Shown: positions 1 to 8,456 of the stretch, piece by piece
Position numbering within the stretch: position 1 is the stretch's first letter
Layout of the letters: each line of letters starts with the position of its first letter
Source of the DNA: Actinomadura craniellae
Lineage (GTDB): Bacteria > Actinomycetota > Actinomycetes > Streptosporangiales > Streptosporangiaceae
NCBI RefSeq assembly: GCF_003289645.1
Contig: NZ_QLYX01000008.1
Span: 62,001-126,000, forward strand
Direction of reading: 5' to 3'
Length of the DNA: 64,000 nt
Program-made: the position numbers and the translations under genes
Notes under the pieces: model-generated
What the model was told of the DNA's origin: nothing
Seen by the model: only the letters and a program-made list of their open reading frames with translations
Database searches by the model: none

Positions 1-1330
1 CGAAGGTGGGGATCGGGATCAGGTGGTCGAGGGTGTAGATGAACGCGTTGTAGTGCGGGCGCTCGGCCGGCGGCTTGAGCGGGCGCGGGCGCTCCGCAGA
101 GAAGACCGTCGTGCCGGCGGCGAGCAGCAGCGCGAACCACATGAACGCCCGCCAGGGGCGGTAGCCGTAGCCGACGGTGAGGTCGAGGAGCCGGCTCCAG
201 ACGCGGCCGGGAGGCCGGAGCATGGGGCGGCGGGCGCGCAGCTTGGCGAGCTGGGCGCGGCGGGCCAGGTCCTCGTGGCCGGTGCCGCGGTACCAGGTGG
301 CGAGCTGCTCGTACGGCTGGGGGTGGAAACCGTCGATGTCCCGGGCCACCCACTCCAGCCAGCGCGGCGGCGGGGCGGCCCGCAGCGACTCGTACACCAG
401 CCCGTTGAGGTACAGCTCGGCGGCCCACGACTCGGGCGGGTCGAGCAGGACGCCGAGCCGGGAGTGCGCCAGGGAGACCGGTTCCCGGGGCGGCTCGGCG
501 AGGGCGAGGATCAGCTCGTCGACCTGCATGTGGCTCAGTTGCAGGGCGAGCCGCCGGCCGGGGGCGCGGACGATCGCCTGGTCGAAGGACAGGGTGCCGT
601 TGACCCGGGCGCCGCGCAGCCGGACGGTGCCCTCGGCGGTGAACCCGCGGCTCAGCTCGCAGGCGTCATCGACCACGAGGTTCTGCCCGTCCAGCGCCAT
701 CCGGCCCGGGTTGCGCAGGGTGGCGCCCACCATGAACAGGCCGCCGTTCATCCGGGCGCCGACCAGCCGGACCCCGCCGGTGATCTCGGCGTCGCGGAAG
801 AACGCCCCGGCGTCGACCTGTAGGGCGCCGGAGAACAGCCCCCACTTCTGCGGATCGGTCTCGGTGATCCTGGTGTCGTTCATCCGCAGGCCGTCGGAGA
901 TCTGCGCCCGCGGCAGCCGCACCTCGCCGTCGATCACCGACCCGGACATGCTGAGGTAGCCGTCGGCGCGCAGCCCGCCGCCGTCGAAGCCGGGCATCCG
1001 GCAGGCGGCGAACCTGAGGTGCCGGGTCTGCGCGTTGGCGAACATCGGCGCCTCGGCCAGGTGGCAGAACTCCAGCCGGAACTCGCAGTCGACCGTCCCG
1101 CCCATGACGTCGATCCGTCCGGTGAGGTACGCGCCGCGCAGCCGGATCGCCGGGACGTGCCCGGGGCGCCGCTCGACGGCGCCGAGCAGCAGCCGGCAGA
1201 CGACCTCGGCGCGGACGGTCCGCCCGGGCGCCGGCTCGGCGGGCAGGTCGGGGCCGAGCTCGACCATGGCGCCGGTTGGGTAGGCGTCCCACAGCCGCCG
1301 CTCGGGCTCGGTCAGCTCCAGGTCGAGCAC
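1..1330 (-). CDS. Beta-helix-like repeat protein with C-terminal membrane segments (partial, C-terminus cut by window edge)
   Basis: The GTG start at 1330 follows a GAGGTG site 8 bases upstream, and an in-frame stop lies just before it. About 443 codons are visible; the C-terminus lies beyond base 1. The N-terminus reads LDLELTEPERRLWDAYPTG. The middle is built of roughly 20-residue segments with the pattern L-x-GA-x-(V/I)-x-G-x-L, as in right-handed beta-helix (pentapeptide-like) proteins. Near residues 395-415 a hydrophobic stretch (FMWFALLLAAGTTVF) begins the membrane part. It is a clear paralogue of the gene at 13645-15255, which shows the complete form. Proteins of this family are sometimes annotated as membrane-associated oxidoreductases, but I see no redox cofactor motif. 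Function unknown. It lies just downstream of spo0M on the same strand, so the two may be co-transcribed. Confidence 0.8.
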   Translation of the reverse strand, partial: MLDLELTEPERRLWDAYPTGAMVELGPDLPAEPAPGRTVRAEVVCRLLLGAVERRPGHVPAIRLRGAYLTGRIDVMGGTVDCEFRLEFCHLAEAPMFANAQTRHLRFAACRMPGFDGGGLRADGYLSMSGSVIDGEVRLPRAQISDGLRMNDTRITETDPQKWGLFSGALQVDAGAFFRDAEITGGVRLVGARMNGGLFMVGATLRNPGRMALDGQNLVVDDACELSRGFTAEGTVRLRGARVNGTLSFDQAIVRAPGRRLALQLSHMQVDELILALAEPPREPVSLAHSRLGVLLDPPESWAAELYLNGLVYESLRAAPPPRWLEWVARDIDGFHPQPYEQLATWYRGTGHEDLARRAQLAKLRARRPMLRPPGRVWSRLLDLTVGYGYRPWRAFMWFALLLAAGTTVFSAERPRPLKPPAERPHYNAFIYTLDHLIPIPTF

Positions 1331-1400
1331 GCGGCCATCACCTCACGGGAGAAAGGGAGAGGCCGGGGAGGGCGCCGCCCTCCCCGGCCTCCGGTGCGGC

Positions 1401-2183
1401 TTAGAAGAAGCCGCGGCGCCGGGCGGCCTGCTGGAGGAAACCCTCCAGCTGCTGCTCCCAGTTGGTGTTCTGGGCGCTGGCGTAGTCGACGGTGAAGCGG
1501 GCGAACGAGTCGTGCCCCTCGGTGAAGACACCGCGCTTGTCGAGCTCCAGCACGACCTCCATGGAGGTCGGGTAGGAGACGAAGGTGACTTCGAGCTGCT
1601 TGATGCCGCTGGCGTACTGCGGCGCCGGGTAGAACTCGATCTCCTGGTAGAAGGGCAGCTCCTGGTGGACGCCCCAGATGCGGCCCTTCTCGCAGTCGGC
1701 GTTGCGGAACCGGAAGCCGAGGTTGGCGAAGGCGGCCAGGATGCGCTCCTGGGCGGGCAGCGGGTGGACCGCGATGGGGTCGAGGTCGCCCGGGTCGAGC
1801 GCCCGCGCCACCTCGAGCTCGGTGGACACGCCCACGGTGGTGCCGCGCAGCGGCTGGCCGTACATGTGGGTGAGCGGGGCCTCCCACGGGACGTGGAACT
1901 GGAAGGGCAGGCTGTGCCGCATGCCGGGCTGCAACTGGAAGGCCCCCGTCAGGCGGACCTTCGAGTACTCCAGGTCGGTGTGGTACTCGTTGTCGCCGGA
2001 CTCGACCTCCACCCGGCTCTTCAGCGCGAGGTTGACGCTGATGATGTCGGAGACGTGGTCGCCGCCGAGCAGGTTCACCTCGCCGGTGATGGTCCCCCCG
2101 GGCGTGGTGTTGGGGTTGTGCAGGATCGTCTCGACCGAAGGGCCCCCGACGCCCAACGCCTGCTTCAGCTTCTTGAAAACCAA
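1401..2183 (-). CDS. spo0M: Spo0M-family sporulation control protein
   Basis: The product is 260 aa, close to Bacillus Spo0M (about 258 aa). The N-terminus VFKKLKQALGVGGPSVETIL and the arrestin-like beta-sandwich segments that follow (GGTITGEVNLLGGDHVSDI, and the basic-acidic central region with HSLPFQFHVPWEAPLT) are typical of the SpoOM family. I chose the TTG at 2183 because GGAGG lies 4 bases upstream and the family's N-terminus begins there; the frame stays open further upstream but without family similarity. In Bacillus, Spo0M affects sporulation and cell shape; its role in actinomycetes is less clear. It is transcribed away from fadE across a 340-base divergent region. The name is secure, the role here is inferred. 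Confidence 0.88.
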   Translation of the reverse strand: MVFKKLKQALGVGGPSVETILHNPNTTPGGTITGEVNLLGGDHVSDIISVNLALKSRVEVESGDNEYHTDLEYSKVRLTGAFQLQPGMRHSLPFQFHVPWEAPLTHMYGQPLRGTTVGVSTELEVARALDPGDLDPIAVHPLPAQERILAAFANLGFRFRNADCEKGRIWGVHQELPFYQEIEFYPAPQYASGIKQLEVTFVSYPTSMEVVLELDKRGVFTEGHDSFARFTVDYASAQNTNWEQQLEGFLQQAARRRGFF

Positions 2184-2523
2184 TGTTCCTCCCGTACTGC
2201 GGGCGCGGCGCGCGCCTTCGTTCTTTAGTCGCGGCTGACGGACTTTACGTTCCCATATCTCCGGCATGGTGTGCTCTAGATCACACCACTTCGGTGGTAT
2301 GAGCGTGTCGCCCGGCCTTTTTCGCGGCTGCGGGGCTATCTCCACGGCGGGGCGCACCCCATAGTGGTCCGGCCCGGGCAAGTCCATCTTTTACGGGTTC
2401 TTGCCATGGTTACTCGCGGGTAGCATGATGGTGAGTTACTGACCGGTATAGAGGCAGGGCGCGAACGCCCCTCGGCGGACATGAGCCCGAGGGCGGCGGG
2501 GCGGAGCCGAAAGGAAGCGTTCC
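2184..2523. promoter_or_regulatory. Divergent intergenic region between spo0M and fadE5
   Basis: These 340 bases separate two diverging genes and must hold promoters for both. The part near spo0M is comparatively AT-rich. It contains a small hairpin ACCAC-TTCG-GTGGT at about 2285-2298 with a UUCG-type tetraloop when read on the plus strand. Close to fadE5 lie two similar 13-mers described as a separate entry. No gene seen. Confidence 0.5.
2410..2448 (+). promoter_or_regulatory. Pair of related near-palindromic 13-mers upstream of fadE5 (candidate operator)
   Basis: TTACTCGCGGGTA (2410-2422) and TTACTGACCGGTA (2436-2448) share TTACT--C-GGTA and start 26 bases apart. Each is partly self-complementary, with TAC and GTA at its ends. 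Their placement about 75-115 bases before the fadE5 start suits a TetR-type repressor responding to acyl-CoA. The assignment is inference from position and symmetry only. Confidence 0.35.
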
Positions 2524-4359
2524 ATGGGGCACTACAAGAGCAACGTCCGGGACCTGGAGTTCAACCTCTTCGAGGTCTTCAACCGACAGGAGGTCCTGGG
2601 GTCCGGCCCGTACGCGGATCTGGACGAGGACACCGTCCGCAGCATCCTCGACGAGGTGGACCGCCTCGCCACCGGCGTGGTCGCCGACTCCTTCGAGGAG
2701 GGCGACCGCCACCCGCCGGTCTTCGACCCCGCCACCGGCACCGTGACGATGCCGGAGGGCTTCAAGAAGTCCTACCGGACCTACATGGACGCCGAGTGGT
2801 ACCGCATCGACCTGTCGTCCGACTTCGGCGGCAGCAACGCCCCGCGCAGCCTCACCTGGGCCGTGTCGGAGCTGATCCTGGGCGCCAACCCGGCCGTGTA
2901 CATGTTCTCCTCCGGCCCCGGCTTCGCCCAGATCCTGTGGAACATCGGCAACGCCGACCAGAAGCGGTTCGCCCAGCTCGCCCTGGAGCGCGAGTGGGGC
3001 GCCACCATGGTGCTGACCGAGCCCGACGCGGGCTCCGACGTCGGCGCCGGCCGGGCCAAGGCGATCGAGCAGCCCGACGGCACCTGGCACATCGAGGGCG
3101 TCAAGCGCTTCATCACCTCGGCCGAGCACGACATGTCCGAGAACATCTTCCACCTGGTGCTGGCCCGCCCCGAGGGGGCCGGCCCCGGTACCAAGGGCCT
3201 GTCGCTGTTCCTGGTGCCCAAGTTCATGGTCGACCTGGAGAGCGGTGAGCTGGGCGAGCGCAACGGCGTCTACGTCACCAACCTCGAGAAGAAGATGGGC
3301 ATCAAGGTCTCCACGACCTGCGAACTCACCTTCGGCGAGCGGCACCCCGCCGTCGGCTACCTGGTCGGCGACGTGCACGAGGGCATCAAGCAGATGTTCC
3401 TCGTCATCGAGTACGCCCGGATGATGGTCGGCACCAAGGCGATCGCCACCCTGTCCACCGGCTACCTCAACGCGCTGGAGTACGCCAAGGAGCGGGTGCA
3501 GGGCGCCGACCTCACCCAGATGACCGACAAGACCGCGCCCCGGGTGCCCATCACCCACCACCCCGACGTGCGCCGCAGCCTGCTGACGCAGAAGGCCTAC
3601 TCCGAGGGGATGCGCGCGCTGGTCCTGCTCACCGCCACCTACCAGGACGCGGTGCGGATCGCCGAGCACGAAGGCCGCCGGGACGAGCTCGCCGAGAAGG
3701 TCAACGACCTGCTGCTGCCGATCGTCAAGGGCTTCGGCTCCGAGCGGGCCTACGCGCTGCTCGGCTCCGAGTCGCTGCAGACCCTGGGCGGCTCCGGCTT
3801 CCTGCAGGAGTACCCCATCGAGCAGTACATCCGGGACGCCAAGATCGACACCCTGTACGAGGGCACCACCGCGATCCAGGGCCTGGACCTGTTCTTCCGG
3901 AAGATCGTGCGGGACAACGGCGCCGCCCTCAAGGTGCTCTCCGACCAGATCCGGGAGTTCGTGACAAGCGACGCGGGCAACGGCCGGCTCAAGACCGAGC
4001 GGGCGCTGCTCGGCCAGGCGCTGGACAACGTCGAGGGCATCCTCAACCCGATGGTCGGGTGGGCGCTGGCCTCGATGGAGAACCCGAAGGAGATCTACAA
4101 GGTCGGGCTGAACAGCAGCCGCCTGCTGCTGGGGCTCGGCGACCTGATCGTCGGCTGGCTGCTCTGCCGCCAGGCCGAGATCGCGCTGGCCAGGCTGGAC
4201 GGCGGCGACGTGTCGGCGTCCGACCAGGACTTCTACCAGGGCAAGGTGGCCGCCGCACAGTTCTTCTGCGCGACGGTTCTGCCGCGGATCGCGTCCGACC
4301 GGGTGGTCACCGAGGCCACCACGCTGGACGTCATGGAACTGCCCGAGGCGGCCTTCTAA
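2524..4359 (+). CDS. fadE5: Acyl-CoA dehydrogenase, FadE5-like
   Basis: This 611-aa flavoprotein would catalyse alpha,beta-dehydrogenation of fatty acyl-CoA, the first oxidative step of beta-oxidation, passing electrons to electron-transfer flavoprotein. The length and the N-terminus [17 protein letters not shown] match the mycobacterial FadE5 type as I recall it (611 aa), which is longer than ordinary 380-aa family members because of an extended N-terminal part and an extra C-terminal helical domain. Visible motifs: [10 protein letters not shown] near residues 165-174 (flavin and substrate contact) and LYEGTTAIQ, where E446 is the expected catalytic base. The ATG at 2524 is preceded by GAAAGGAAG. 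It is a single gene, with spo0M diverging and a CBM2-like gene converging. No acetyl-CoA acyltransferase or hydratase lies beside it. Confidence 0.92.
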   Translation: MGHYKSNVRDLEFNLFEVFNRQEVLGSGPYADLDEDTVRSILDEVDRLATGVVADSFEEGDRHPPVFDPATGTVTMPEGFKKSYRTYMDAEWYRIDLSSDFGGSNAPRSLTWAVSELILGANPAVYMFSSGPGFAQILWNIGNADQKRFAQLALEREWGATMVLTEPDAGSDVGAGRAKAIEQPDGTWHIEGVKRFITSAEHDMSENIFHLVLARPEGAGPGTKGLSLFLVPKFMVDLESGELGERNGVYVTNLEKKMGIKVSTTCELTFGERHPAVGYLVGDVHEGIKQMFLVIEYARMMVGTKAIATLSTGYLNALEYAKERVQGADLTQMTDKTAPRVPITHHPDVRRSLLTQKAYSEGMRALVLLTATYQDAVRIAEHEGRRDELAEKVNDLLLPIVKGFGSERAYALLGSESLQTLGGSGFLQEYPIEQYIRDAKIDTLYEGTTAIQGLDLFFRKIVRDNGAALKVLSDQIREFVTSDAGNGRLKTERALLGQALDNVEGILNPMVGWALASMENPKEIYKVGLNSSRLLLGLGDLIVGWLLCRQAEIALARLDGGDVSASDQDFYQGKVAAAQFFCATVLPRIASDRVVTEATTLDVMELPEAAF

Positions 4360-4377
4360 GCCGGCATGTCCGCCGGC
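4360..4377. terminator. Short hairpin between convergent fadE5 and CBM2-like gene
   Basis: GCCGGC (4360-4365), a 6-base loop and GCCGGC (4372-4377) lie in the 25-base gap immediately after the fadE5 stop and before the stop of the facing gene. There is no T-run; it would be an actinomycete-style U-less terminator at best. Confidence 0.35.
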
Positions 4378-4384
4378 CCCTCCG

Positions 4385-5128
4385 TCAGCAGCCGCGCCCG
4401 TTGAGGCTGCAGCCGTCCGGGGGGCCGGCGCGCCCGTCATCGACCTCGTAGGTGATGACGACCCGGCCGCCCGGCGGGATGGCGCCGCCGGACACGATGA
4501 CCGTGTCCCCCTCCCTGCGCCAGTTACCCGGCTCCAGGTCGGTGACCCGGCCGTCGTCGTAGGAGAAGCGCAGCTCCCAGCGGTCCAGGGTGCGGTCGCC
4601 GCGGTTGACGATCGTGAGCGAGCCTTCGAAGTCGCCGCCCCACCACTCGCTGGAGACGGTGCGGTAGTCGACGTCGGTGTCCGGCCGGCCGCCCGGCCAG
4701 TCCGGCCGGTCGGGGCCGCGGCCGGGCCGGTCGTCCCCGCGGTCGCCGCCGCGCCCGTCCCCGGGGGGCCGGGTCGGCGTCGCGGTGCGGGTCCGGCCGG
4801 GCGTCGGCGAGGCGGTCGGGGTGCGGGAGGGCGTGGGGGTGGCCCGCACCGGCGGGCTGGGGGGATCGGTGATCGCGGCCATGGTCGGCTCGCAGCCGTC
4901 CGGCAGGCACGGGTCCATGGGCTGGATCGTCGAGAAGTCGTCCTTGCCGCCGGACAGCAGGACGGCGGTGCCGATGATGACGGCGGCCGTCAGCACCGCC
5001 GCGCCCAGGAACTTCGTGAGGGGACGCCTGAACCAGGGGGTCGGCCGCTCACGCCGCCGGGTCCCCGCGCGCCGTCCCCGTGAGGTTGGTCGCAGGGACG
5101 CCGGTTTCGGGTCGACAAGACCTGACAT
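4385..5128 (-). CDS. Membrane-anchored protein with CBM2-like cellulose-binding fold domain
   Basis: The predicted 247-aa protein has a basic N-terminus, one transmembrane segment (LGAAVLTAAVIIGTAVLL, about residues 42-60), a long Pro/Thr/Ser/Arg/Asp-rich linker, and a C-terminal domain of about 90 residues. That domain has the sequence pattern of family 2 carbohydrate-binding modules: EGSLTIVNRGDRTLDRWELRF, a central tryptophan (GNWRREGD) and GGAIPPGGRVVITYEV. Two C-terminal cysteines (CSLNGRGC) could pair. It is probably displayed outside the cell and may bind polysaccharide; no catalytic domain is attached. I chose ATG at 5128; a GTG at 5167 would add 13 residues but has no ribosome site. 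Confidence 0.7.
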   Translation of the reverse strand: MSGLVDPKPASLRPTSRGRRAGTRRRERPTPWFRRPLTKFLGAAVLTAAVIIGTAVLLSGGKDDFSTIQPMDPCLPDGCEPTMAAITDPPSPPVRATPTPSRTPTASPTPGRTRTATPTRPPGDGRGGDRGDDRPGRGPDRPDWPGGRPDTDVDYRTVSSEWWGGDFEGSLTIVNRGDRTLDRWELRFSYDDGRVTDLEPGNWRREGDTVIVSGGAIPPGGRVVITYEVDDGRAGPPDGCSLNGRGC

Positions 5129-5229
5129 CTCGGTCCCATGCCTTGAAGATCGGACAAACAGCGCCACGACGGTAGCAGAGTGGCCAGGTGGGCAACGTGG
5201 GAATCACCACCATCACCGGCCACACAGAC

Positions 5230-5271
5230 GTCAGTGAGGTATCGGACGGTTCCGTCCGATACCTCACTGAC
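5230..5271. terminator. 42-base nearly perfect palindrome downstream of cstA-ybdD
   Basis: Arms TCAGTGAGGTATCGGACGG (5231-5249) and its exact complement (5252-5270) are separated by only TT, and the outermost G-C pair also matches. It lies between the ybdD stop (5290) and the start of the downstream same-strand gene (5128). It may terminate the cstA operon without a U-tract, or it may be an operator. It is unusually long, and its symmetric half contains GTGAGGTATC. Confidence 0.55.
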
Positions 5272-5289
5272 CGTGCGACAACCACCGGG

Positions 5290-5478
5290 TCAACAGCAGC
5301 GCGCCCGCGGGTTGCGCTCCCGGTCGTCGGTGCGCCGCCGCCAGAACTCCCGCTCCGGCAGGGGCGGCTCGCCGGGATGCCTGGCGTGGTGGTGCTCCAG
5401 GTAGACCTCGTAGGCCCGCTCCCCGGCGAACTCCCGCGCCCACCGCCACAGGCCGCGCAGCATCGGCCGGGCGTTCAC
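5290..5478 (-). CDS. ybdD: YbdD/YjiX family small protein (DUF466), partner of CstA
   Basis: The product is 62 aa and begins at a GTG that overlaps the cstA stop (GTGA), so the two are translationally coupled. The sequence carries the family hallmarks: an arginine/tryptophan N-terminus (LRGLWRWAREFAGERAYEVY), then H-H-x-RHPGEPPLPEREFWR near residues 29-47. In enterobacteria the ybdD-type gene follows cstA or yjiY and the two are needed together for pyruvate uptake. The C-terminus ends in Cys-Cys. The tight coupling supports a shared transport complex. Confidence 0.85.
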   Translation of the reverse strand: MNARPMLRGLWRWAREFAGERAYEVYLEHHHARHPGEPPLPEREFWRRRTDDRERNPRARCC

Positions 5479-7664
5479 GGCGCGGGCTCCGGGGTCCTGG
5501 GGGCCTCGGCGGTCCTGGCCGCCCGCATGTGTGCGCGTTCCTCGGCGGTGGGGATCAGGCCGGACGGCGCCCAGATCTCCGACTTCACGTACGGGTCCTC
5601 GGTGGTGGGCAGCGGGCCGGTGCGCAGCGCCCTGATCCACACCCGGGCGGCGTCGACCAGAATGATGATCACCAGGAGTGCGAAGAAGGCGGCGAGCAGC
5701 CCGTCCACGGTGGTGTTCAGCACGACCTGCTCCATCTGCTCGACGGTCTTGGCGGTGCCCAGCGAGGTCTGCCCGGCGTCCAGCGCCTGCTGGTACTGCT
5801 CGCGCTGGGCGAAGAAGCCCACCTTGGGGTCGTCGGAGAACACCTTCTGCCAGGACGCGGTCAGCGTCACCGTCGCGTCCCAGGCCAGCGGCACCAGCGT
5901 GACCCAGACGTACTTCACCTTGCCGGCCTTGATCAGCAGGGTGGTGGCGACGACCAGGGCGATCGCGGCCAGCAACTGGTTGGCGATGCCGAACAGCGGG
6001 AAGAGCTGGTTGATCCCGCCCAGCGGGTCGTTCACCCCGGCCCACAGGAAGTAGCCCCAGGCGCCCACGATCACCGCGCTGGCGACGTACCGGCCGGGCC
6101 ACCAGGACACGTCCCCGGCCCGCTTCCAGACGTTGCCGGCGGTGTCCTGGAGCATGAACCGGCCGACCCGGGTCCCGGCGTCCACGGTGGTCAGGATGAA
6201 CAACGCCTCGAACATGATCGCGAAGTGGTACCAGAAGGCGCGCAGCGCGTCCCCGCCGAAGATCTGGGAGAAGATCTCGCTGATCCCCACGGCCAGCGTC
6301 GGCGCGCCGCCGCTACGGCCGACCAGGGTGGCCTCCTCCACCGAGCGGGCCGCCGCGGCGAGCTGGTCGGGCGTGATGGTGAAGCCGATCGACGCCACCG
6401 CCTGGGACGCCGACTCCAGCGTCGGGCCGAGCGCCGGGGTCGGCATGTTCATCGCGAAGTAGAGCCCGGGGTCGATGATGCAGGCGGCCACCAGCGCCAT
6501 TACGGCGACGAACGACTCGGCGAGCATCGCGCCGTAGCCGACCACCCGGACCTGCGACTCCTTCTCGATCAGCTTCGGCGTGGTGCCGGAGGCGACCAGC
6601 GCGTGGAAGCCCGACAGCGCCCCGCAGGCGATGATGATGAACACGAACGGGAACAGCGAGCCCGCGAACACCGGGCCCTGGCCGTTGAAGGCGAAGTCGG
6701 TGAACGCCTCGGTCTTCATGCTCGGCAGCGCCAGGACGATCGCCACGGCCAGCAGGGCGATGACCCCGATCTTCATGAAGGAGCTCAGGTAGTCGCGCGG
6801 GGCCAGCAGCATCCACACCGGCAGCACCGACGCCACGAACCCGTAGGCGATCAGCCAGAGGGTCAGCGCCTGCGGCGACAGCGTGAACGTGTCGGCGAGC
6901 GACGACTCGGCCACCCAGCCGCCGCCCACGATGGCGAGCAGCAGCAGCACGATCCCGATCGCGGAGGTCTCGATCACCCGGCCGGGCCGCAGGTAGCGCA
7001 GGTAGAAGCCCATGAACAGCGCGATCGGGACGGTCATCGCGATCGAGAAGGCGCCCCACGGCGAGCCCTTGAGCGCGTTCACCACCACCAGCGCCAGCAC
7101 CGCCAGCAGGATCACCATGATGGCGAGCACCGCGATCAGCGCCGCCACGCCACCCACCGGGCCGATCTCCTCGCGGGCCATCTGGCCCAGGCTGCGACCG
7201 CCCCGACGCATCGAGAAGAACAGGATGACCATGTCCTGGACAGCGCCCGCGAAGATGACCCCGACGATGATCCACAGGGTGCCGGGCAGGTAGCCCATCT
7301 GCGCGGCCAGCACCGGGCCGACCAGCGGACCGGCCCCGGCGATGGCGGCGAAGTGGTGCCCGAACAGCACCCGCCGGTCGGTCGGCTGGAAGTCGGTCCC
7401 GTTGTCGACGCGCTCGGCCGGGGTGGCCCGGGTGTCGTCGACACCCAGCACCCGGCGGACGATGAAGCGGGCGTAGAAGCGGTAGGCGATCGCGTACGAG
7501 GCCAGCGCGGCGAAGACCAGCCAGGCGGCGGAGACCTCCTCGCCGCGCGACAGGGCGAGGACGGCCCAGCACACGGCCCCGATGACGCTGACCGTGCCCC
7601 AGATGAGCACCTGCCGGGGAGAGAAACGTCGTTGCGGGGTGGGCGGCGACATCGTGTCGGACAA
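5475..7664 (-). CDS. cstA: CstA family carbon starvation protein, pyruvate/peptide transporter
   Basis: This 729-aa polytopic membrane protein has many hydrophobic helices and the CstA signature region near residues 95-125 (LFGHHFAAIAGAGPLVGPVL). CstA proteins import pyruvate or peptides during carbon limitation. The start is a TTG at 7664: GGAGG lies 5 bases upstream, whereas the next ATG at 7652 would be 17 bases away. The C-terminal cytosolic tail is rich in Ala, Arg, Glu and Pro. It is followed without a gap by ybdD. It diverges from tspO across about 125 bases. Confidence 0.93.
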   Translation of the reverse strand: MSDTMSPPTPQRRFSPRQVLIWGTVSVIGAVCWAVLALSRGEEVSAAWLVFAALASYAIAYRFYARFIVRRVLGVDDTRATPAERVDNGTDFQPTDRRVLFGHHFAAIAGAGPLVGPVLAAQMGYLPGTLWIIVGVIFAGAVQDMVILFFSMRRGGRSLGQMAREEIGPVGGVAALIAVLAIMVILLAVLALVVVNALKGSPWGAFSIAMTVPIALFMGFYLRYLRPGRVIETSAIGIVLLLLAIVGGGWVAESSLADTFTLSPQALTLWLIAYGFVASVLPVWMLLAPRDYLSSFMKIGVIALLAVAIVLALPSMKTEAFTDFAFNGQGPVFAGSLFPFVFIIIACGALSGFHALVASGTTPKLIEKESQVRVVGYGAMLAESFVAVMALVAACIIDPGLYFAMNMPTPALGPTLESASQAVASIGFTITPDQLAAAARSVEEATLVGRSGGAPTLAVGISEIFSQIFGGDALRAFWYHFAIMFEALFILTTVDAGTRVGRFMLQDTAGNVWKRAGDVSWWPGRYVASAVIVGAWGYFLWAGVNDPLGGINQLFPLFGIANQLLAAIALVVATTLLIKAGKVKYVWVTLVPLAWDATVTLTASWQKVFSDDPKVGFFAQREQYQQALDAGQTSLGTAKTVEQMEQVVLNTTVDGLLAAFFALLVIIILVDAARVWIRALRTGPLPTTEDPYVKSEIWAPSGLIPTAEERAHMRAARTAEAPRTPEPAP

Positions 7665-7788
7665 GGCACCCTCCGGGGGAACGAGTGACCTGCGTCACTG
7701 CTTCCCCAGAATGGGATCAGCCCAAACCCGGTATGTGAACCACTCGCGGAACCGGGTAAGAGGCCCTCCACCGCGAGAGGAGACGTCC

Positions 7789-8283
7789 ATGGTCGTCCAC
7801 ACTGAACGCCCGTCCCGCGCCATCTCCCTCCAGGCCGCCGGCCTGGTGGTCTTCGGGGTACTGGCCGCCCTTGCCGCACTGGTCGGCGCGCTGGGCGTCA
7901 GCGGCACGGGGCAGGAGTACGCCGCGCTGGACAAGCCCGGCTGGGCCCCGCCCTCCTGGCTTTTCGGCCCGGTCTGGTCGGTGCTGTACGCGATGATCGC
8001 CGTCTCCGGCTGGCTGGTCTGGCGGCGGCACGGCACGCCCCCGGCGCTCGCGGTCTACGCCGTGCAGCTCGTCCTGAACGCCGCCTGGACCCCGATCTTC
8101 TTCGGCGCCGGGCAGTACGGGTGGGCGATGCTCGACATCGCCCTGCTGTGGCTCGCGATCGGCGCGACGGTGCTGGTGTTCCGGCCGCTGTCGCGGCCGG
8201 CCACGTGGCTGCTGCTGCCGTACTGGCTGTGGGTGACCTACGCCGCCGCGCTGAACTTCGCCATCTGGACGGCCAACACCTGA
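7789..8283 (+). CDS. TspO/MBR family tryptophan-rich sensory membrane protein
   Basis: The product is 164 aa with five predicted transmembrane helices. The family motifs are clear: LDKPGWAPPSWLFGPVW, then YAMIAVSGWLVWRR and LNAAWTPIFFG, ending PYWLWVTYAAALNFAIW. TspO proteins bind tetrapyrroles and cholesterol-like ligands and influence porphyrin handling and stress responses. The ATG at 7789 has GAGAGGAG upstream. The N-terminus is slightly extended before helix 1. It is monocistronic, facing the E2 gene across a strong hairpin. Confidence 0.9.
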   Translation: MVVHTERPSRAISLQAAGLVVFGVLAALAALVGALGVSGTGQEYAALDKPGWAPPSWLFGPVWSVLYAMIAVSGWLVWRRHGTPPALAVYAVQLVLNAAWTPIFFGAGQYGWAMLDIALLWLAIGATVLVFRPLSRPATWLLLPYWLWVTYAAALNFAIWTANT

Positions 8284-8341
8284 CCCGCCCGGAGCGCTCG
8301 CCCGGCCGTACGACGCGGCCGATGTGACCCGCCCGGAGCGC
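8281..8341. repeat. 17-base direct repeat that includes the tspO stop codon
   Basis: TGACCCGCCCGGAGCGC occurs at 8281-8297, where its first three bases are the tspO stop codon, and again at 8325-8341. The second copy has no coding role. Confidence 0.6.
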
Positions 8342-8402
8342 CCCTCCCGGCGGAGGGGACGGCGCCCGCCCAGATGCCTTTCGCGCAGGTGGAGAGAGGG
8401 CC

Positions 8403-8441
8403 GGTCCGCCCGCCCAGGCAGGCACCCCGGGCGGGTGGACC
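8403..8441. terminator. Bidirectional hairpin between tspO and the E2 gene
   Basis: GGTCCGCCCGCCC (8403-8415) pairs with GGGCGGGTGGACC (8429-8441) through 13 positions with one wobble, around a 13-base loop. It lies between converging genes, 15 bases after the E2 stop on the minus strand. Confidence 0.65.
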
Positions 8442-8456
8442 AGGCCGGTCAGCCGG

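Noticed and set aside
5690-7660. Long plus-strand frames across cstA
   Set aside because: These are shadows of the real gene caused by high GC; they consist of Arg, Gly, Asp and Gln runs without domain similarity.
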